Assembly (NCBI GenBank): GCA_025462645.1
Contig: JAOAPB010000084.1
Location: 1 to 64,000, forward strand
DNA length: 64,000 nt
Direction: 5' to 3'
Source of the DNA: Edaphobacter sp.
GTDB lineage: Bacteria; Acidobacteriota; Terriglobia; Terriglobales; Acidobacteriaceae
Below are positions 45,609 through 54,651 of the stretch, piece by piece. Both the position numbers and the translations under genes were made by a program. The notes beneath the pieces are model-generated. The model had not been told where the DNA came from and searched no databases. It saw only the letters and a list, made by a program, of their open reading frames with translations. Numbering within the stretch: position 1 is the first letter of the stretch; every line of letters begins with the position of its first letter.

Positions 45609-46184
45609 GGCAAATTGCCCCTCATGCCGGAGAGAGCGTACCGGCGGCCTACGTAACGTCTGTCTACACAGCCCCAACTGCAGCGCTAAAGACGCAGCAG
45701 ACCCAGCAGGGCCAAAAGGGAGATCAACAGATGAAGCGCGATACCTCACATTATGCATCATCTGGGACGCCGGCAAAGGGTCGAGCGCTATTGCCACTTT
45801 ATTAGACAGTCTGCCCATAATTCACCATTGCTCCTGATCCGACTCCTCGTATCCCCGAAAGTCCATCGCTGTGAATTGCGCCTCGCGCATATGAAAATCT
45901 CGATGCTCCTTGCATGCTAAAGAGCGTTTAAAACGGGGGTGTTAACATCCAACTTTGCATCCTGAACGAATCGGTGGCAACCCGGGAAGTTTTCAGCCCG
46001 CTACTTAGATTTATGCAAAATCGCCGAAGCACGTTTTGAGAGTGCTCGGGCCTAGAAATGTGCTTCGCCCTGTTATCGCCACCTGAGTTCTGAACAAGAT
46101 CGATCATCAGTTAACACAAGCGACTTGTCAGGATTAAGCGCCCTATTGATCGTCTGCCATCGAGGAATCTCTCGAAAAAACGTC
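45609..46184. other. Intergenic region, promoter of the threonine-aldolase-like gene
   Basis: There is no convincing gene. An inverted repeat CGAAGCAC/GTGCTTCG spans 46025-46067 with a 27-nt loop, beyond the 3' end of the winged-helix/TolB gene; it may form part of that gene's terminator. Confidence 0.35.
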
Positions 46185-48380
46185 CTACTGCAACAGGCTA
46201 GGCCAGTTCAGCACCATCTGAATATCGACATCTCCCGAAGGACTCTCCCGCGCGATTCCTAGAAACCGCTGTCCATCGCTGCTCACCGCATAGTTCGCAT
46301 CGTAGTTCGTGTGCAACTTCAGATTCGCATCGAAAAGCCGCTTTGGCTCGGCTATCATCCGTCCGTTAACAACAGCTATCTTCGCCGCCATCATGCTTCC
46401 ATCAGCGGCAAGATAGAACAGCTCCTTTCCATCACGCCGCCACCTTGGCTTGAACCCTCCATCTGTCGAAACCCGCACCCGCTGCGAGCTTTGAGGAAAA
46501 TCCATGACATAAATCTCCGGCTCTCCCGTCTGCATCGAAGAGAACGCCAGCCATCTTCCATCCGGGGAAAGACTCGGCAGCATCCCTTCCTTCCCGGGCG
46601 CATCGATTGTGTGCCACTGCGGTGCACTTTTGCTCCCATCCTTTAGATCCGTCCAAACCGCCTCCGAGTGCGCGGCATCCGCGATCAGTTCCGCCACCGC
46701 ATAACGCCCATCCGAGGAGATATCGCCAACATGTGTTCGCGGCGCCACACCCGTCTCCATCACCACCTCTTCCGCTCCTCGCGGAGGCACACGACGCCGT
46801 AGCAGCACTCCCCGCCGATTGTCGTTGTAGTAAACCGTGCCGCTATCAACCGACCACGTCGGGTTCGTAGCCCGATTTGAATCCGACAACGGTTCCATCT
46901 TCCCATCCGGCAGCGAAGCAATCCATATCGTCGTGTGTCCACTGACCTGGTCCTGCCTCGTGACAGCCGCAAACCGATCATCTGGCGAGAGGTGAACTCC
47001 CTCATAGTCGGCCGGAGCTCCCAACACTCCAACTTCACGCCCGGTCCGGTCCCGCCACACCAGCCGTGACAGATCCTGACCAAACTTCCGTATCACCAGG
47101 ACTCCGGTATCCGAGACGCTGACCATTCCTGGCCGGTCCAGCAAAATACGCGACGGCCCCGATAGCTCTCCGCGATCGACATCGAAAATTTGCGCGGCGA
47201 TCTTCCCCGTCTGCTGGCTCAGAAGGTAGTAGATCTTCTTGTCAGGATCGAGAGCCAGGGTAAAGGGCCCGTCGGCCACCACCAGACGACGCTTGGGTTG
47301 TCGATGATCGAGCGATTCCAGATACACCCCTCTCTTCTCCGGATCATCCGCCTTGACGTCGTAAAGAAACCGATTCCCATCCGGCAGGAAGAGCGGAAAC
47401 CAATGCGAATTCTCGCCGCCGGCCCTGTCCACTTGGGTCACACGAGTCGCTTTCCCCCCCGAAGCGGAAACGTGAAATACGGACTGGTAGGCGGTGCCAA
47501 AGAGGATGTCTCCGTTGCGGCTCCACGAGCCCCCGCGCGCATCCACAGCATCGCAAAGCACCATCGGACTGCCACCCACGGCCGGCATGCGTTTGAGCTT
47601 TGCTTCCGCGGCGAATGCGATGTGTTGGCTGTCAGGCGACCAGAACGGCGAAAAGGCGTATTTGGCCCCTTCCAATCGAATAAGTCGGTTTGAGTCGAGA
47701 CGGCGAAGATAGAGATGGCTCACATCGCCTGTCTTCATTGGAATTGCAATGGAGCTCCCATCCGGCGCCACCGAAACAGAACCGGTCACGCGCAGCGAGT
47801 CAGCCAAGGCCTCTCCCTCCGGCAAAGGGATAACCACATTCACCGCCTTGGAAGGCGTCGTTCGTCGACGCGATCGGCCGAGCCACACCCCACCTCCAAC
47901 CGCCAGAACAGCAGCAGCCCCTGACCATACGAACGTCCGCCGGCTCGTCTTGTCCGGCACCTCGCTTACCGCCATATGCAGCGCCTCAGGCTCGGCAGAA
48001 ACAGACGCGGCGGCCACCGGCGGAGGCATCACCTCCGGTACTACATCCCCGATAAACCGGTATCCCTGCTTCGGCAAGGTATCGATAAACTTCGGATTCG
48101 AAGCGCTGTCATTCAACACCGAGCGAATCTGCCGGACACAGAAGTTCAAACTCTGGTCCAGATCAACATTCACTCCATTTCCCCACACGTAGTCGCTCAG
48201 CTCCTCGCGCGTCACCACCTCCGGAGCCCGCGTTACCAGCAGTTCCAGCACCCGCAATGGCTGCGGCTGGATCTTCAGCGGTACAGTCCCGCGCGACAGC
48301 ACTCCGCGCTTCGGGTCAAGCTCATAACCCCCAAATCGGATAACGCCACCACTCGATTCGCGATGATTAGCCTCAGGCAT
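46185..48380 (-). CDS. Winged-helix (CadC/OmpR-like) membrane regulator with TolB-type propeller
   Basis: The product has 731 residues. Residues 14-110 form an OmpR-type winged helix (GGYELDPKRGVLSRG, LRVLELLVTRAPEVVTREEL, FIDTLPKQGYRFIG). A Lys/Arg-flanked transmembrane helix (TFVWSGAAAVLAVGGGVWLG) lies near residue 150. The remainder is a WD40/TolB-like propeller with repeated blades such as SPFWSPDSQHIAFAAE and LSPDGRWLAFSSMQTGEPEI. The architecture suggests DNA binding inside the cell and a sensing propeller outside the membrane. This family is abundant in Acidobacteria. It is divergent from the TPR gene at 48598, its likely target. Confidence 0.88.
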   Translation of the reverse strand: MPEANHRESSGGVIRFGGYELDPKRGVLSRGTVPLKIQPQPLRVLELLVTRAPEVVTREELSDYVWGNGVNVDLDQSLNFCVRQIRSVLNDSASNPKFIDTLPKQGYRFIGDVVPEVMPPPVAAASVSAEPEALHMAVSEVPDKTSRRTFVWSGAAAVLAVGGGVWLGRSRRRTTPSKAVNVVIPLPEGEALADSLRVTGSVSVAPDGSSIAIPMKTGDVSHLYLRRLDSNRLIRLEGAKYAFSPFWSPDSQHIAFAAEAKLKRMPAVGGSPMVLCDAVDARGGSWSRNGDILFGTAYQSVFHVSASGGKATRVTQVDRAGGENSHWFPLFLPDGNRFLYDVKADDPEKRGVYLESLDHRQPKRRLVVADGPFTLALDPDKKIYYLLSQQTGKIAAQIFDVDRGELSGPSRILLDRPGMVSVSDTGVLVIRKFGQDLSRLVWRDRTGREVGVLGAPADYEGVHLSPDDRFAAVTRQDQVSGHTTIWIASLPDGKMEPLSDSNRATNPTWSVDSGTVYYNDNRRGVLLRRRVPPRGAEEVVMETGVAPRTHVGDISSDGRYAVAELIADAAHSEAVWTDLKDGSKSAPQWHTIDAPGKEGMLPSLSPDGRWLAFSSMQTGEPEIYVMDFPQSSQRVRVSTDGGFKPRWRRDGKELFYLAADGSMMAAKIAVVNGRMIAEPKRLFDANLKLHTNYDANYAVSSDGQRFLGIARESPSGDVDIQMVLNWPSLLQ

Positions 48381-48597
48381 CGGAGCACAATTATAGGTTC
48401 ACCCAAACTCCGCAATCTCAAAGCCCCCTCCACCTCCCCGCAAATCGCTCTTTGCAAGCCACTTCCCTCCTCATCTCGGCTGAGGAAGATCTCAGAAAGC
48501 CTCATGCTTGATATCCATTCCCCAGTGCTAAGTTCTTCCCGTCGAGCAGGTATGGGTAACCCACCCCAGAGAGATCTCTCCTCGAGGAGGAAATGTT

Positions 48598-49620
48598 ATG
48601 CGCATCGTATGTCAGCTTTCGATATTGGCCCGCCTCTTCTGCCGCAGGTTTTCTTATACGTCTCGCGTCTGCAAGGTAGCGCGCATTGCGTTGCCGATTG
48701 CAATGGGTCTCCTGATCTCTGCCGTGCCATTGCGTTCACAGCCCCCGCTTCGAGTTGAGACTCCGGAGACGCTGCAGGCCAACATCCGAAGTGCTGTCGA
48801 ACGAAGTGCGACCCCGGAGCAACTGGGCACGCTGTGGCTTACACTCGCAAATCGTTACACGGACCGCTTCGAACTGGAGAAGGCTGAGGACGCGTACGCC
48901 CGTGCGATTCAACTGCTTCGCGATACTTCTTCCCAGAGTCAGTACGCCGAGTCGCTGCAAGGGATCGGGAATGTGTACAGCACAACTGGCCGGCTCAAAC
49001 AGGCCCGAAAGTGTTTGACGAAGTCGCTGGACATCTACCGGACGTTGAACGACGAAGCCAATATTGCACACCTTCACCTCTCGCTCGGCATGGAGCTATT
49101 GGCAGAACGCAAGTATCGAGAGGCAGAGATCGAATCGACCGCTGCTCTCAAGGGCCTCGAGTCCGGACCGAAGCCCGATCTCAGCGATATGTCGATGGCT
49201 TATCTAACACGTAGTCGTGCTATGTGCGGTCAGGGACGGTGCCGCTCCGCGTTGGATGATGTGTCACAGGCCCATTCTGTAGCTCTTAACAGATTTCAGG
49301 AGAATTCGATTGAGATGATGTCAATCTGGCTGGTTCTAGGACAGATTCAGATGAAAGCCGGGCAGCAGACAGAAGGCGAAGAGGCGATGAATGAGGCGTT
49401 GCGCCAGGTGCAGTCGCGGACAGACCTGCCCCGCCCATACTTCGTCACCCTGCAACTGGTAGTTCTCCGCGCGCAAAGAACGAGTCTCAAGGCGGCGCAC
49501 CGGAAGCAGGAAGCGAAGCATGTTGAAGATCAGATCGCGCGAGTCGAAGCGGACGCCCCTGCTGCTTGCAATGGATGTACAGTAAGTGCCCCCGCCCTGA
49601 TGTCACAAGGGATGCGATAG
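48598..49620 (+). CDS. Exported TPR protein
   Basis: The product has 340 residues. ATG 48598 follows the strong site GAGGAGGA. An N-terminal hydrophobic segment (IALPIAMGLLISAVPLRS, residues 29-46) looks like a late signal peptide or anchor; a later start is possible. From residue 75 on there are about five TPR helices pairs, for example LWLTLANRYTDRFELEKAED, YAESLQGIGNVYSTTGRLKQ and AHLHLSLGMELLAERKYREA. The last 60 residues are charged and end with a CNGC pair. It is a scaffold-type protein of unknown partner, divergent from the winged-helix/TolB gene. Confidence 0.75.
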   Translation: MRIVCQLSILARLFCRRFSYTSRVCKVARIALPIAMGLLISAVPLRSQPPLRVETPETLQANIRSAVERSATPEQLGTLWLTLANRYTDRFELEKAEDAYARAIQLLRDTSSQSQYAESLQGIGNVYSTTGRLKQARKCLTKSLDIYRTLNDEANIAHLHLSLGMELLAERKYREAEIESTAALKGLESGPKPDLSDMSMAYLTRSRAMCGQGRCRSALDDVSQAHSVALNRFQENSIEMMSIWLVLGQIQMKAGQQTEGEEAMNEALRQVQSRTDLPRPYFVTLQLVVLRAQRTSLKAAHRKQEAKHVEDQIARVEADAPAACNGCTVSAPALMSQGMR

Positions 49621-49710
49621 GTAACGGGAAACGCTCTTCGCTTCATCTGTCTCCAAATCGAGCAGATAATCCCAGCGGCCAAAACAAATTCAACTTTAAG
49701 GAGAGATCAA

Positions 49711-50238
49711 ATGAAATTCACTTCTGACCCACAGATTGCGAAGGGCAAGGTTCTTCACATTGTCTTCCCCACTTTGCTATTGGCATTGGTCTTGTTGGCA
49801 GCAATCGCCCCAGCAAGCGCCCAATCTAGTGCATATGCTGATAACTTCGGCAATTCCGCCTCCATCGAGGGCTCATGGATCTTCAATATCGATGTATTGC
49901 TCGCCCAACAGACTATTGCGACTTTCAATTCACTGATCTCTTTCGGTGGAGGCGGAATAGTTGTGACAACCCCTTCAGCACCTCCTAGGGGCACCTTTTA
50001 CGGCGCATGGAAGTGCAATAAGTCGGACAGTTGCAACGCAGTCTTTTATTCCTTTGCTTCTGATTCCACTGGCAATGTTGCACTGCAAAGGCTGAGTCTT
50101 CGGTTACACCTTACGGGACGAAACAGTCTGGCTGGCACCGGCGAAGGTTCCTCGTGCAATTTGCAGGGCGAAAACTGCGTTGACCAACCAGGTGGTTTCC
50201 GATTTACGGGCAAGCGCATAACGTCAAGGGAGGAGTAG
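49711..50238 (+). CDS. Secreted protein of unknown function
   Basis: The product has 175 residues. AAGGAG precedes ATG 49711. The signal peptide (VLHIVFPTLLLALVLLAAIA, cleavage near ASA-QSS) is clear. The mature part begins with ASIEGSWIFNID, resembles a small beta-barrel, and contains four Cys in two pairs (WKCNKSDSC and SSCNLQGENC) that could form disulfides outside the cytoplasm. The phrase GSWxxxI...FNSLISFGGGGIVV recalls a group of secreted proteins common in Acidobacteria without known role. It follows the TPR gene by 90 bp. Confidence 0.65.
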   Translation: MKFTSDPQIAKGKVLHIVFPTLLLALVLLAAIAPASAQSSAYADNFGNSASIEGSWIFNIDVLLAQQTIATFNSLISFGGGGIVVTTPSAPPRGTFYGAWKCNKSDSCNAVFYSFASDSTGNVALQRLSLRLHLTGRNSLAGTGEGSSCNLQGENCVDQPGGFRFTGKRITSREE

Positions 50239-50265
50239 AAGATCATTCGGACCGGAGCCGACCCG

Positions 50266-50345
50266 GACCATCTGCAGCCCAATTGCACCGGCGCCCAAAC
50301 CCGAGTTGCATTCGGGCGTTTGATGGAAACCTGCTGCAGATGGTC
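50266..50345. repeat. Long nested inverted repeat between the secreted-protein and TetR genes
   Basis: GACCATCTGCAG (50266-50277) is perfectly complementary to CTGCAGATGGTC (50334-50345). Within it CAAACCCGA and TCGGGCGTTTG form an inner stem-loop. The resulting 80-nt RNA would be a branched hairpin. No T-run follows, so it may be an mRNA-stability element, a small RNA or a cruciform rather than a plain terminator. Confidence 0.5.
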
Positions 50346-50530
50346 AAATGCAGGTTCTTCAACTCCCTTCGCTTCGCCGGGGTCGATGTCTGTTCTCCAG
50401 AACACTCAATTTGCGCTAAGCCCTGAAATCAACAGTTGAGTTGAAGCTGCTTGTAGATCTCTGAATACATGCCGACTTGTGAGGACTCATCACTCACGGG
50501 TGCTGATCGGACGAAATATTTCGAATCCGG

Positions 50531-50544
50531 ACCGACTAGTTGGT
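50531..50544. promoter_or_regulatory. TetR operator candidate
   Basis: ACCGACTAGTTGGT is an inverted repeat with one mismatch per half, 12 bp before the TetR ATG. Sites built on ACC..CTAG..GGT are usual for YxaF/LmrA-type TetR regulators, so autoregulation is likely. Confidence 0.55.
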
Positions 50545-50556
50545 AGTCTACTTTGT

Positions 50557-51138
50557 ATGCAGGGAGAAACGGCAGAGCGCATTCTGAAGGTGGCAGAAGC
50601 CTTGATGATCGAGAGAGGATATTCGGCTTTTAGCTATGCCGATATCTCCGAAGCGGTCAAGATCAAGAAACCAAGCATCCATCATCACTTCCCGACGAAG
50701 GCCGGCTTGGCCGCAGCCGTTCTCAGGGTGCATCGCGAGAAGACAATCGAAGGAACCGAGCAGCTCGACAGGCAGATCGAACACCCGTGGAAACGCCTTC
50801 ATGCCTACGTCCAGTACTGGGAGGGATGTATCCGAGGACGTACGGTCCCCTTCTGTGTTGCGGCACTTATGGGAGCTGAGCTTCCGTCATTGCCGGAGGA
50901 AGTGCAAGCCGAAGTACACCTGCATTTCAGGACATTGGGCGAATGGCTTGAACGAACCCTGAAGGCCGGTGTGAAGGCGGGTGTCATCAAGCTGCAGGAT
51001 TCAGCGGCAACGGAAGCTCAGACGCTGATGGCAATCGTGCATGGGGCTATGCTCTCCGCGCGCGCCACTGGTGACTGTGAAGTCTTCAGGCTCGTCGCCG
51101 GAGCAGCGCTCAAACGTATCGCTACAACAAAGAAGTAA
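50557..51138 (+). CDS. TetR-family transcriptional regulator
   Basis: The regulator has about 193 residues. ATG 50557 is preferred over an upstream frame because the domain starts here: ETAERILKVAEALMIERGYS, YADISEAVKIKKPSIHHHFP (helix-turn-helix), KAGLAAAVLRVHREK. The C-terminal ligand domain includes VPFCVAALMGAELPSLPEEV, the pattern of YxaF/TetR_C_LmrA-type regulators. A candidate operator lies just upstream. The membrane-protein gene 67 bp downstream is its probable target. Confidence 0.88.
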   Translation: MQGETAERILKVAEALMIERGYSAFSYADISEAVKIKKPSIHHHFPTKAGLAAAVLRVHREKTIEGTEQLDRQIEHPWKRLHAYVQYWEGCIRGRTVPFCVAALMGAELPSLPEEVQAEVHLHFRTLGEWLERTLKAGVKAGVIKLQDSAATEAQTLMAIVHGAMLSARATGDCEVFRLVAGAALKRIATTKK

Positions 51139-51205
51139 CCCGGGGAGGCCTTGCACGGCCACTCTACCCAAATCACCTACCAACTAGAAGATAGCGAGGT
51201 CTTTC

Positions 51206-51778
51206 ATGCAAATTAACCCCACTGAATCAGCCCGCCCCCTGCGGAACCTTTATTTCGTCCGGACGGTGTTCCAGGTGATATGGGCTGCAGCTGTTCTTTC
51301 CACGGCACGTACGCAGCCGCATGTCGCTTCCATCTTGCTGATCACTTACCCGCTCTGGGACGTCGCTTGCACGCTGTACGATCTCATGGCCTCACGTCCT
51401 ACGGGAAGCGCACGGGCTTCGCAGGTCATCAATGCGCTTCTGGGTTCCGCTACTGCTCTCGGGATAGCCTTAACGGTCTTTAGCAAACCGGCTTATTCCA
51501 TTGCGATCTTCGGCGCATGGGCACTCGGAGCCGGCCTGCTTCAACTCGTCGCTGGGCTCATCCGCCGTAAGCAACTCGGCGGACAGTGGGCGATGATCCT
51601 GAGCGGCGCACAATCGACTACAGCAGGTATTGCATTTGTGCTCGGCGGCCTTAGCGGAAAGTTGCACACGAAGGACATGGGAGGCTATGCGATCTTCGGC
51701 GCGATCTACTTCCTGATCGGCGGAATTCTACTGAGTCGAAAGCTGTCGCAGGGCGTGGTGGAACCGATCACCGGCTAA
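51206..51778 (+). CDS. DUF308-like integral membrane protein
   Basis: The protein has 190 residues with about six hydrophobic segments, for example LYFVRTVFQVIWAAAVL, SILLITYPLWDVACTLYDLM, AIFGAWALGAGLLQLVAGLI and YAIFGAIYFLIGGILL, arranged as short hairpins like HdeD/DUF308 proteins. A basic RRKQLGGQW loop lies in the middle. It follows the TetR gene on the same strand. The function is unknown. Confidence 0.7.
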   Translation: MQINPTESARPLRNLYFVRTVFQVIWAAAVLSTARTQPHVASILLITYPLWDVACTLYDLMASRPTGSARASQVINALLGSATALGIALTVFSKPAYSIAIFGAWALGAGLLQLVAGLIRRKQLGGQWAMILSGAQSTTAGIAFVLGGLSGKLHTKDMGGYAIFGAIYFLIGGILLSRKLSQGVVEPITG

Positions 51779-52115
51779 GCTTCTGTAAGTCTCGGGAAAC
51801 GCTCTTGTGGGAAGTAATCGAGCAAACAGTCTTATGGGTCGATGAGTGCATTGGCCTGTTAGCAAAAATTGACAGTTCAGCCTGCAGAGGGTTGCTGGCT
51901 CCCAACCGACTTCACGCTAGCGATCAATCCACATGGAGTTCATGCCAAGCATCCGGAAGGAGCGGTGGGATTCCCGGATGAACGTCGTCGGGGTTGTCGC
52001 TCCCGCCATGAAACTGAGTGATCTGACGCCTGCTAATGGCCTCCTGCTGCCTCGGGGCGCAAGGCAGTCATTCGACGCTAATGAGTTTACCGCTGCCGAT
52101 TCTGGCGCGCTCCGG
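51779..52115. other. Intergenic region without a recognisable gene
   Basis: Both strands carry open frames of 65-68 codons at 51917-52130, but neither has a binding site or known motif. Confidence 0.35.
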
Positions 52116-53069
52116 TCACCCAATCTTTAGCCTAGCGGCCGAAATTGCAGCGAGCTTGCTTGGTCTCATGATCCACATGATCTGATCGATGCCTTGCACC
52201 GAGGCATCAATCGTCGCGAACGCACCAGGGACGCCATCGCGGGACATGAGAACGGATGCCTGTCCATTTGTTTCAACCCACGTAAGCGTCATGCCCGTCC
52301 AGAAATGTGAGGCGAAGGAGGCGATGAACTTCGCAACGCGCTCGCGACCAGTGACCGGAGCCCGGGCCGCCGTGCGTACAACACCACCGCCATCCGAATA
52401 AGAGACTACATCTTCTGCGAAGAGACCTTCCAGCACAGCCAGATCTCCCTTTCGGGCGGCATCGATAAATGCCTCCAGAAGGCGCCGCTGCTCGTCGGAA
52501 CTGGCAGGCGTACGTCGCCCATCTGCAATATGTTTACGGGCGCGGGAGACGAGTTGCCTGGCGTTTGCTTCCTCGATCTGTAAAATGTCTGCGATCTCGC
52601 GGTGGGAGTAATCGAACGCTTCGCGCAGAACATATGCGGCACGTTCTGTAGGAGACAGTTTCTCAAGGAGCAGCAGGATTGCAAGCCCCAATGCTTCACC
52701 GCGCTCCGCACCTAATGCGGGATTGCTGCTAGTGTCCACCGGTTCGGGAAGCCAAGGGCCCACGTAAGTTTCTCGTCGCGATTGGGCGCTCTGGGAGAAA
52801 TTGATACACATTCGGGTAGTTGTCGTGGCCAGGAATGCCGGGGGGTTCTCAACCACACTTCGATCGGTGGCCTGCCACCGCAACCAAACGTCCTGCACAA
52901 TATCCTCAGCCTCCGCCGCACTTCCGAGCATACGGTAGGCAATGCCGAACAAGCGCTGACGCACTTCGGCAAAAGCCGAAAGACCATCGTCGTGGTCGCC
53001 GGTTTCTGCGTCAAGGCGAGCGGACGAAGGAGTTTCCAATATTGGTTCTTCTGCCATTGCGATAGTCAT
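52116..53069 (-). CDS. ECF41-type RNA polymerase sigma factor with SnoaL-like C-terminus
   Basis: The sigma factor has 317 residues. Sigma-2 spans about 33-100 (FGIAYRMLGSAAEAEDIVQD, WLRWQ) and sigma-4 about 130-185 (LSPTERAAYVLREAFDYSHR, EIADILQIEEANARQLVSRA). The linker WLPEP (106-110) and the DGGG motif (226-229), followed by a SnoaL/NTF2-like domain to residue 310, are the signatures of group ECF41, whose fused C-terminus regulates activity in place of an anti-sigma factor. ECF41 genes usually sit by oxidoreductase or epimerase genes, as here. Three nearby promoters fit its known consensus. Its own promoter shows no such match. Confidence 0.92.
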   Translation of the reverse strand: MTIAMAEEPILETPSSARLDAETGDHDDGLSAFAEVRQRLFGIAYRMLGSAAEAEDIVQDVWLRWQATDRSVVENPPAFLATTTTRMCINFSQSAQSRRETYVGPWLPEPVDTSSNPALGAERGEALGLAILLLLEKLSPTERAAYVLREAFDYSHREIADILQIEEANARQLVSRARKHIADGRRTPASSDEQRRLLEAFIDAARKGDLAVLEGLFAEDVVSYSDGGGVVRTAARAPVTGRERVAKFIASFASHFWTGMTLTWVETNGQASVLMSRDGVPGAFATIDASVQGIDQIMWIMRPSKLAAISAARLKIG

Positions 53070-53203
53070 AGTCTATCTCGCGGCAGGTCAACGTCGTCGG
53101 AATATGCTTTCGTTTGTGAAAGAACTGTAAACTGGTGCCGTAATCCAGCCCTTATCCACCCTCGTTAGATTCAAAGATCATATCCGTCTAGACATCTGGA
53201 TAT

Positions 53204-53467
53204 TCAAGTCATCCTCAGCATTTCCTCGACCGCCTCTTCGCTGAGTGGAGGATCATCAAAATCGCCGGTGATAAGTTCTTCTGCAGCGTGCTCCTGTTGT
53301 TCTTTGAGGCTCTCGCTTCGTGGTGGAGGCGGATCGTCGGATTCCAAAATCACACGTAGTTCTTCCTCTGTCTCTTCGAGGTATACCTCCTCCTGGCTAG
53401 CAACTGCCTCGTAATAAGCGTCTGTATCGTTTGAAATGTTTTCGTCGTTACTCTCGTAGATGAACAT
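53204..53467 (-). CDS. Small acidic protein, 87 residues, paired with the ferritin-like protein
   Basis: The start ATG 53467 (MFIYESNDENIS) has GAGAGG nine bases upstream; the in-frame ATG at 53476 sits right on that site and is less likely. The peptide is strongly acidic, with Asp/Glu making up about a third (EEVYLEETEEELRVILESDD, PPPPRSES, ELITGDFDDPPLSEEAVEEM), and several Tyr lie in the first half. It has no Cys, signal or membrane segment. It lies 104 bp downstream of the ferritin-like gene on the same strand. It could be a metal or partner-binding protein, a regulator, or a substrate of the diiron-type enzyme. I do not recognise a family. Confidence 0.65.
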   Translation of the reverse strand: MFIYESNDENISNDTDAYYEAVASQEEVYLEETEEELRVILESDDPPPPRSESLKEQQEHAAEELITGDFDDPPLSEEAVEEMLRMT

Positions 53468-53571
53468 TGTTGTCATTTCCTCTCTGAGTGCTTTGCTGAC
53501 TTTCGAATGAAGAATTCGGAGTGCGCCCGATTGATCCGGTTGAGTCTTGATTGCGAAAGGAGCAGTCAAAA

Positions 53572-54651
53572 CTAACCGGCGCTTTTGTTGACAGATCGCG
53601 GCCTTACTGCACGATGATTGGGGGCAACATATTCAAAAGTTGGACCCGCCGTCGCAAGTCCATCTTCAGTCGGCATTTGCATCAGCGCCTGGGCCTGCGC
53701 TTTCAAGGTGAACATTGCTCCGATCGTTGCCCCAAGCATCTGCGGGGCGTCGTTAAACGCCTGTTCGAGAAGTTGCAAAAGGTCGCAATAAGAGCGGTTG
53801 AACTCTTCCTGGGCAAGCCGAATTGGACCATCCGGAAGATGGTCGGAGGTTCGCGGGTTGGTGCGCATAGGTAGGACAGCGTCCCAGTCGATCGAGATTG
53901 GATCACCGGTGGGCCCTGATCGTGGGGTATCTCCCCGGCGATATCGCCGGCCAAGTTTGAGTTCCTGGAAGCGGTAATAGTGGGCAACCTGATCACGCTC
54001 GGGATGGAACACGTCACTGTCTCCATCCCAAACCTGGACATGGTTAGCGCCCTCCCCCTGTTCTACGATTTCGTCCAGAGCAGCTAATGCCGTAGCAAGA
54101 TTGTGGACCGCGATGATGCGACCGCCACCGCTGTAGAAGTGCTGGTCTGTGACTTGCCGGGCCGGGTCGCCACAAAAGACATTCGTCTCACCGAGGGTTG
54201 CGGACAGGTCGCGAAATCCTTGCTTGATCGCGTCATAAAACTGGGCAATCGTCTGGTAATTGTCGTCCTCGGGTGGAGCACCTGCCGGCGACGGTTGCTC
54301 AATTTTCAGAAAGATCTCGATCGCCTCAGGGCCGAAACGAAATAATGAGATCGCGAATGAGCGGTCGCCGTGTGGCAGAGAGTGGGGGTAGCCTGGCAGC
54401 ATCTCGGGAATGTCTAGTCGTGGTCGCCCACCCACGGCGTTCAGGAGATTGGCCGCAAGAGTTAGGTGCAGCATCTCCTCGACCATAACGCTGCTCAGCA
54501 CCTCGGTAGCTGCCGCGTTGTGCCCTGCCTCAATCGAGTACAGCGCACACAGATACGGTGGGATTGTCGAGTGCTCCAACTCGATAGCCCACTGCAGGTG
54601 CTCCTGGAGGCTCTCCAGAGAAGTAATTGTTCCCATTAAAGGAGCGGGCAT
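53572..54651 (-). CDS. VioB-type ferritin-like domain protein
   Basis: The protein has 359 residues. The N-terminal half is the ferritin-like domain seen in VioB-type iminophenyl-pyruvate dimer synthases: LQEHLQWAIELEHSTIPPYL, CALYSIEAGHNAAATEVLSS, VMVEEMLHLTLAANLLNAVGGRP. The helices supply Glu and His (ELEH, EEMLH) for a two-metal site. The C-terminal half includes EFNRSYCDLLQLLEQAFNDA and a ferritin-like AMFTLKAQAQALMQMPTEDG end. VioB homologues couple oxidised amino-acid imines in pigment pathways; stand-alone members have unknown roles. ATG 54651 has AAGGGG upstream; 54636 is an alternative. It is divergent from the Rieske operon and preceded by an ECF41-like promoter. Confidence 0.82.
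   Translation of the reverse strand: MPAPLMGTITSLESLQEHLQWAIELEHSTIPPYLCALYSIEAGHNAAATEVLSSVMVEEMLHLTLAANLLNAVGGRPRLDIPEMLPGYPHSLPHGDRSFAISLFRFGPEAIEIFLKIEQPSPAGAPPEDDNYQTIAQFYDAIKQGFRDLSATLGETNVFCGDPARQVTDQHFYSGGGRIIAVHNLATALAALDEIVEQGEGANHVQVWDGDSDVFHPERDQVAHYYRFQELKLGRRYRRGDTPRSGPTGDPISIDWDAVLPMRTNPRTSDHLPDGPIRLAQEEFNRSYCDLLQLLEQAFNDAPQMLGATIGAMFTLKAQAQALMQMPTEDGLATAGPTFEYVAPNHRAVRPRSVNKSAG

Noticed and set aside
49601..49627. A fourth TGTCACA site as an ECF41-like promoter
   Set aside because: It lies inside the 3' end of the TPR coding region and has no NGTC element 16 nt downstream.
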